DNA of 64,000 nucleotides from Oscarella lobularis (Eukaryota > Porifera > Homoscleromorpha > Homosclerophorida > Oscarellidae). The stretch is from contig NC_089176.1 of the NCBI RefSeq assembly GCF_947507565.1, positions 3,286,001 through 3,350,000 on the forward strand, written 5' to 3'. A program made the position numbers and the translations under genes. Shown one piece after another: positions 58,228-64,000 of the stretch. Under the pieces are notes generated by a model. That model had not been told where the DNA came from, made no database searches, and worked only from the letters and a program-made list of their open reading frames with translations. Each line of letters begins with the position of its first letter. The stretch's first letter is position 1.

Positions 58228-59832
58228 CTAATGCTGTACAAACCACGAAACTTTTCTAAGCTGTTCCAAAAACAGAAACAGCAGTATTGTGTGCGGAGAG
58301 AGACGAATTAGAGCCGGAACAAATCCCTACAACAGAAACGTCACACTGACCGTCTTTTCGTTAGCAAAACCTTAAAAAATCCTAAGGGACCCATTGCAGC
58401 TGTGTTCTTCAGGTGAAACCATAGCCCCTAAAAGAGTCAAAAAAATAGAAGAGACGAAATGCATTTCATGCTCTGCTATACGTACATTGGGAGAGTTCAT
58501 CATTCTCGTTTTCATCACGTCAGCAGGCTGAGTCAAGACAGTGGAAGCAAAACCCTGAGCATAATTGTAGCAAATAATTCCACATATATGTATAATCTTA
58601 CTGCTATGATACTTGCAGTCAAGTGAGTCATGATGTTCTCCTTAAAATAGCTACAGGAAAGGCAATCCATAAACATATTTATTTAACCGCACTCTGACCT
58701 TACCCCGTTCCAAGAAGACCTTGCTTGGCTTGATCGTACACGGATATCTAAAGACAGAAGCAGTTGAAATGAGAGGACGCGGGATGACAAGCCCATCCGA
58801 GGGCAAGGACAATTGCATCCGGTATTCGGCTGCTGGCTCCCAATCATCCGGATCATCCGGTGACAACCGGGTCAGAGTAGTAGAATGACTCACCTGACCT
58901 ATTGTCATTAGTATGGATCTCGCAATGTTCATAGAGACGCCCGACCAGAGAGCGCGTATACCCTCTAGAGAGAAACCAGAGATTAGACTACATGTAGAAC
59001 TAGAAGGAAGTCGAAATTTGACCTTCTTTTCCGACTAAGTACGCTCCATGAAATATGTTCCTATACCTGCACACACGACAATAATAGAATTAACGTCAGA
59101 GAGTTTCTTATAGTCTTCGCACCCCCTCTGCTGAGACTTGGGCAGTTTTGCATCATTCTGCATTCTGAGGACGAGAGATACATAGAAGACGAAGAGACAA
59201 GGATGTCAATTCAATCTAACCTGACGTTTACGAGATCGGCCGGATTTCCAGCAATCCCACCAAAAAATCCTTCACCAAACCAAGAGAACATCAAAACATT
59301 TCTTCGAAATCCCTTGACTAGAAACGTACCTCCGACCGTCGCCAGAACGATTTTCTGATGGAAAAGCGGCTCTTCTAAAAAAAGTCACACGCAAAATCGT
59401 AAGAAAGGAGTGGAGGGGGTTGGGCACGTACCTCTCCCGGATTCGGCGAGAATTCGCTCTCGAACGAATTCGTAGATGGCGAATCGAGTCGTCGTGTACG
59501 TCATCTGCACCGTGCAATCGTATATCGCGTTCGAATCGAACGCGCGATCGATTCTCGGGTACCTGTCGCGTTATCGACGCGCTGAGGCCGCGATAGAGGC
59601 CCAAAAAGCCCTGATTCTTCACCACGTGAATGGTCATGCGAACCATGCCTTTTTCGACCTTCTGCTGGGTTTGTAGTTGGACCTGAATAGGCGAGGAAGT
59701 TGGCGTTCACGTGCAAGAGGCAATTTTTCTACCGACCTTGACTAGATCGAGTGGATGCGTGAAGCAGGCGGCCATTGAGCCGGCAAGGCCGCCGACAAAC
59801 CATTTCTGCCGTTTCTTGCCTTCGTGCGACAT
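58228..59832 (-). CDS. SLC25A10: Mitochondrial dicarboxylate carrier
   Basis: Inner-membrane antiporter exchanging malate or succinate for phosphate, sulfate or thiosulfate. The start at 59832 gives KWFVGGLAGSMAACFTHPLDLVKVQLQTQQK, so the first P-x-D/E-x-x-K/R signature is THPLDLVKVQLQ. The second repeat has GNPADLVNVRMQND (about 59230) and the third has TQPADVMKTRMMNS (about 58520). GLYRGLSAS, SITRQVTYTTTRFAIYEFV and FVPALIRLSPHTILLF at the end all match SLC25A10 more closely than the oxoglutarate carrier SLC25A11. Several short introns split it, and the stop TAG is at 58228-58230. It sits 244 bp beyond the polycystin start in the opposite direction of reading. Confidence 0.93.
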
Positions 59833-60098
59833 CGCGTTCGTCTCTCGCTCGGAAATCGGAATACAGAGGATCGTGGGAACACCTCTTATACTTAAACTTG
59901 GGAGGCCCGGATGTTATGTGAGTGAGAAGTATTGATTTCGGATAAAACGTTCTCCCAATGCACAGCGTTGCTGCCTAGGCATGTCTTTACAACACCAAAG
60001 TTTCTGAGTACTTTTCTAAACAAAATTGTGTTGCTATAACTAGAAAATTTTGATAACGCAAATAATGCCATATTAGTATGAATGCAGCGTACCTCGTG

Positions 60099-60290
60099 TT
60101 AAAACTTTTCTGGAGGAAAGAACGCACTTGCGCTGTCGTGAGATCCAGGTTGCCCGCAAGCGGGACAACGCCTGAAACGGAGCCTCAGTTGCTGTTCTTT
60201 GTTCACACAGTTCTTGCAGACGTCACACTCGCAAGGCCACATCTGAATCGTCTCACAACGACGGCCACATTCGTAGCAGGTTTTTCTCTA
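60099..60290 (-). CDS. Cys-rich (RING-like) terminal exon candidate
   Basis: After an acceptor TCTTTAG near 60290 the frame reads CYECGRRCETIQMWPCECD then VCKNC and RRCPACGQPG, ending SAFFPPEKF and TAA at 60099-60101. Paired C-x2-C, C-x-C-x2-C-x2-C and C-x2-C spacing looks like a zinc-binding fold of RING or zinc-ribbon type, with no His ligand in the usual RING place. An upstream exon near 60385-60420 (SGPDAATSSFLID) could join in phase 0, but the gene start is not found. Family unknown. Confidence 0.42.
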
Positions 60291-61649
60291 AAGACGAAGA
60301 GTAAAAAATATGCTGTGTACTTGACTACAATGGCTCTACTGGCATGATCCGAAAGAAGCTGACGGACTACGTCGATCAAGAAAGACGAAGTTGCCGCGTC
60401 AGGGCCAGAAAAAGGCTAGATTGAAAGACTTTCCCACGAGAACGAGGCCAAAGTGACTCTAATGGTGGGGGAGTGACCAACCAAATCGAAGCATTTGTCG
60501 CGCTTTAGGAAAACCTTACCGTTTTTGGACGAACTAGTAAGTCAAGACTTGAAGTGCCGCAACCCGGTACGTTGGTTTCGGCCTCGAACACTCTCTAAAA
60601 ACTGGTCTGAGCAGAGTTTCAGGAAGTTTGCTTGCTCACATCTTCCTTTTTTCGGCGCAGGCTAAGGAGGGACGTCGTTTCTTTTCACCTATCGAACTTT
60701 TATATGCGCTTTCGATTCCTTTCCCCGCTTACTCCCCAAACACGTCAAAGCGGATTCTTTGTCGTCTAAATTAAATTAGATATAGCGAGACGGATACGAC
60801 GTACGTGGCCCACCCGCGGCTGCGTAATTATCATAAGCCGTTGGGAGAAAAGGGGCCCTCGCCTTCTAAAACAACGTTTTCTTGCACTAGAGGCTACGGT
60901 TGGAACGAGGTATGGTTCTTGCACCGCTAGAGACTCGATATTTTAATTTTTAGTCCAAAATAAGGCGTGGAGATCTACCGCGTGGCGAACTCGTACGTGC
61001 CGGAGCTACTAGCTAGAAGGGCCGCCAAAGAATCGAACTATTCCTATTGCTACTAAGTAGCTTGGGCGCCTTAGTAAGACTCTAGCTAACAAGATCTAAA
61101 CCAAAACAGGGCAACTGGGACGGTGAATTACTTTTCCTAGCAGACATATGCATGGGCCGTCTCGATCGTACGTGAGCCGATCGAAGTGACCGGTTCAAAA
61201 ACCGTGGCTCAGTTCAAGTCTAGCCATCACAATTTGCGGTGTTACATTAGGACCAAATGTGATCCCGTTTGTCGTAATTAGCGAATGGCGTTTCTTATCA
61301 CCGCTAATTCCATTTTCGTTTTGGAAACACGCAACTGCGAAAAATAACCGAACCATTTGCCTCGCCGTACTCTCTTTGTCGCTGTCTTGTCGAGAAATGC
61401 CACTCAAAGAAAGGTGCGCTCTTCTAGCTATTATTTAACAGATCCTCCACTAAGGCCCGCGGTGACGCGCGCGGCTCCCCAAAACCGTTTTACTGTATGC
61501 TGCTATTTCTCCCGTCGTTAAAAAGATGGCGCGTTTGCATCCCAGCGCACGAACCGCGTGACGGTATGCGGTGTATATTGCAATTCAAAGCTGATTGGGC
61601 AAGTTGTTCTCCCGCGTGTTGCGTGCATGATGCGCCGCACCCATAATAT

Positions 61650-61827
61650 CGTGGAGTCGACCCCAGATCCTGCCGCCACTCTGCGTGTAGTCGAGATTGC
61701 CGCCCTCTGTGTAGAGAAGAAAATTTTACGCTACACAAAAACAAAGCGTGTCCTGATTGCGGAAAAAGTATCAATGTGGATTGCACCTTTTTTGGCTGGC
61801 TGAAGTGTCCAGAATGTGGTGACTGGG
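61650..61827 (+). CDS. Cys-rich zinc-ribbon-like exon candidate
   Basis: An open stretch reads CRHSACSRDCRPLCRE and then CPDCGKSINVDC followed by WLKCPECGDW, ending at a GTAAGG donor-like site at about 61827. The two C-P-x-C-G knuckles suggest a zinc ribbon. A stop in the same frame lies just upstream near 61640, so an acceptor within the exon start is needed. No partner exon was found. It may be part of a small gene or a relic. Confidence 0.35.
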
Positions 61828-62054
61828 TAAGGCCCTAGAGTTTGCACATGCACTGCGCTGCATGTGCAAGTCTCAACTCAACTCTTGAGTCTGTGTTTGT
61901 CATATGAAAATCAGTGTGTGCTGCATGTACTAGCTAGTGTCAAAAATCGTTACATGTCGAAAAAAGTGCAAGTAAAATTGCAGTAAACCGGATACACAGT
62001 ATATAATACCGTCCTCACCGCCGAGTTACGGCTACACGTAACTATTTATAGATT

Positions 62055-63778
62055 ATGCTTGCCGACAAAAAAACTGCGGAAAGTTTTAAGGGACATGTAG
62101 CGGAAGGCCAAGCCAAAGAAACGTACAAAAAGTTTGTATGGGACGAGCTACTTCAGTACATGGCTCTAGTAAGCGGAGTACTGGTTCTGATCGGTCTAGG
62201 AAGTGAGTACTTCCTGGATCGAGGTCTAGCTTGCACCGTATCTACTAGCATGTCGAGAGACGAGGCACGATTTGCTGTCATGTGGTGTTCGAGTAACATG
62301 CAAGTTCGTCTCGTCGACGGGATTCCCTTTGTAATATTCGTGCAGGGACTCTTTCTCGCCGGACCCCACCTATTGTGGGAAACAATGGCTGCGTCCGCGC
62401 TCGAACAGTTTTTTGCAATGGTTCCTTCTCTATCTCGATTGCGCGATCGTCAGACCGGACAGTACCCGTTCGAGACGGTAGAAATCGTGCGAAAGCTGAG
62501 AGCGACGTACGGCGAAACGAGCCAAACAGGTGCCCGCTATTTCTCAAGATATCGCTTGAAACTATGGGTGCAGCTCATAGCCTCGCTAATCTTTTTGGCT
62601 GTGCTCGGTAGTCTCTTTTATTATACCGACTTCTTTGCTATTCATTTTATCTGCACTGAAGTGGGCGAAGATTCGGCTACGTTTCGCCGCGCCGGCTATC
62701 TAAACAGTTCAACGCTGACAGGGTATAATCCGTATGACACGCTCTGTACATACACGACCGCCACATCTATGTCGGTTATTTGGGGTGCTGACGTATTGGT
62801 ATTGATCATAACAACGATCGCAGCTATATCCGGTGTTGCGTGGTGCATGAAGCCTCACTATTGGGCTAAACTAGACTACAAAAGCTACGCCAGTTTTCTC
62901 TACTCCTTTTCAATGAATGACACTGGTGCAGCTCGTCAGTGTTTTAAACCTCATTCACGGCACAAAAAAGCCGTTAAAATTAGAACCGATTTAGACTTCT
63001 TAGTGATGATGTTATTTACGAAGGACAACGGGCAAGGCGAAACGTTCTTTGATGTACAAGTAGAACTAGAACTAGAGGAGTTATTTCGATTTCATTTCGA
63101 AGGGTTTGCTACATATTTTTCTCAACTTATCGGACCGCCTGGGCCTTTCACCCCCCAAGACTTGGAGCGCAGACTAGACCATATAAAAAATGCTGTCGAT
63201 ACTGCTACCGAACGATTAGAAAATTTTTCAACAAAACTCGACTTCGGCGAAGACAAAAGGTGCGTTCTGGGAGCGAAGCTACTACGACTCTGCTACGATA
63301 AAAAACAAAACACGGAAACAAACACATTTAACCCAGAAAACTTGCCTATGTACAAAAGTGGGCTTCACTTATTTTGTGGTTCTAAAGGTTGCACGTTGTC
63401 CCTGTTACAAATCTGCGTTGAGGTACTACAATGCCATGTTTTGTCTTTCCTAATTAATTAAACTAAAGTTTGGGCGTTCTTATCTAGATGACCGCTGTTG
63501 ATTTTAATACGTTCTACAACCCAAAGCTTATACGAAGGAAGAAACCCGAGAAAGCGGAGACAAAAGAAAATGACTCTGATTCGGAGCAGCCTGATGCGGC
63601 CGAAGCGTTAGAGACTCGTTCAACGACCTCAGACAAATCATTAATTGACTTCACTCCATGGGACAAATTCGATACAGTAATTGAAGAAAATTACCGAAAT
63701 CTCAACTTTCTCAGGGTTTCTGAAAACATTACTGGTAGAGAAGGACCTCAGCTAAGTCCGGTAAAGCCGTTTACATAG
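62055..63778 (+). CDS. Four-TM large-pore channel candidate (LRRC8/pannexin-like)
   Basis: Exon 1 is 62055-63422 and exon 2 is 63488-63778, joined in phase 0 across a 65-bp GT-AG intron, for 552 aa. Four hydrophobic segments fit the pannexin/LRRC8 layout: YMALVSGVLVLIGLGS, IPFVIFVQGLFLAGPHLLW, LIASLIFLAVLGSLFYY and VLVLIITTIAAISGVAWCM. Each extracellular loop holds two Cys (LACTVS / VMWCSS; FICTEV / DTLCTY), as in that superfamily. Loop 2 has STLTGYNPYDTLCTY, resembling the SLTGYRTYRC stretch of LRRC8. No leucine-rich repeats follow; the C-terminal part is an acidic, Ser-rich tail. Homology is inferred from topology and a short motif, so an unrelated four-TM protein remains possible. Confidence 0.58.
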
Positions 63779-64000
63779 ACTTTTTATAGAAGGCAAACAG
63801 AATTTGCCGTACGTCTAGCTTACCAGGCGGCTTAGAAGAAAGGGCGGAAGAAAGAAAGACAAATATGATCTAATGGTTATAACGTGCTTAGAGCCGCATT
63901 TCCAACCCAGCACAGGTATTGTTTTTCAGCGTGCCTTGATTTCGCTTTCTAAAAAAATTTGTTTAATTAATCTACAGCGTCAGTCATTTTGGAAAATATA
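63779..64000. other. Window end, 3' flank of the four-TM gene
   Basis: AT-rich flank with no ORF, RNA gene or repeat that I can support. Confidence 0.4.

Larger units (their letters stand above)
59833..62054. other. Mostly non-coding stretch with two Cys-rich exon candidates
   Basis: Apart from the two candidates at 60099-60290 (-) and 61650-61827 (+), nothing here is recognisable. Several TAG- and GT-rich stretches suggest decayed genes or untranslated exons. Confidence 0.4.

Noticed and set aside
63860-63930. Possible tRNA-like stretch near the right end
   Set aside because: No consistent acceptor stem, T-loop or box A/B pairing could be drawn.

Overview
The window is animal nuclear DNA: many short GT-AG introns (mostly about 45-110 bp), tightly packed genes on both strands, and families restricted to or typical of Metazoa (NKL homeobox genes, polycystin-1, CatSper, SNX14, FAM78, SCFD2). 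Gene density, intron size and the divergence of the homeodomains suggest an early-branching animal, most likely a sponge of the homoscleromorph (Oscarella-like) type. That assignment is inference from sequence style and was not tested by search.

Left part (1-20.3 kb): a block of SNX14-like (-), phosphomannomutase (-) and an NKL homeobox gene (+) occurs twice in tandem. Copy 1 (1 to about 7.6 kb) looks intact as far as it lies in the window; SNX14 runs off the left edge. In copy 2 (11.6-20.3 kb) both SNX14 and PMM carry clear disabling lesions, while the homeobox gene stays open and close to its twin. Between the copies lie a transposon-rich gap (7.6-9.7 kb, with a 1.2-kb foldback element) and a frameshifted CatSper1-like pseudogene. 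The pseudogene contains a long-TIR element with an 8-bp target duplication whose own ends carry GT and AG at positions that would splice it out in frame.

Middle (19.3-25.3 kb): four consecutive NKL homeobox genes, all on +, form a cluster (five with the duplicate at 6.7 kb). All have an N-terminal eh1-type repressor motif. A gene-poor stretch follows.

Right part (26.9-63.8 kb): a cadherin-repeat-like membrane protein with a DUF4215-type Cys repeat (-); a PH / Tyr-motif / coiled-coil / Costars / LIM scaffold of about 1474 aa (-); SCFD2 (-); a PLAT-aldonolactone oxidase fusion (+); a kinesin-DEP-ankyrin fusion (-); a FAM78-like gene (-); a polycystin-1-like receptor/channel (-); the mitochondrial dicarboxylate carrier SLC25A10 (-); two weakly supported Cys-rich exons; and a four-TM protein resembling the pannexin-like half of LRRC8 (+). 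Neighbouring genes are often only 80-250 bp apart. No tRNA, rRNA, CRISPR or prokaryotic operon feature was seen. Exon joins were worked out by hand from splice sites, reading phase and remembered family sequences, so multi-exon boundaries are predictions.
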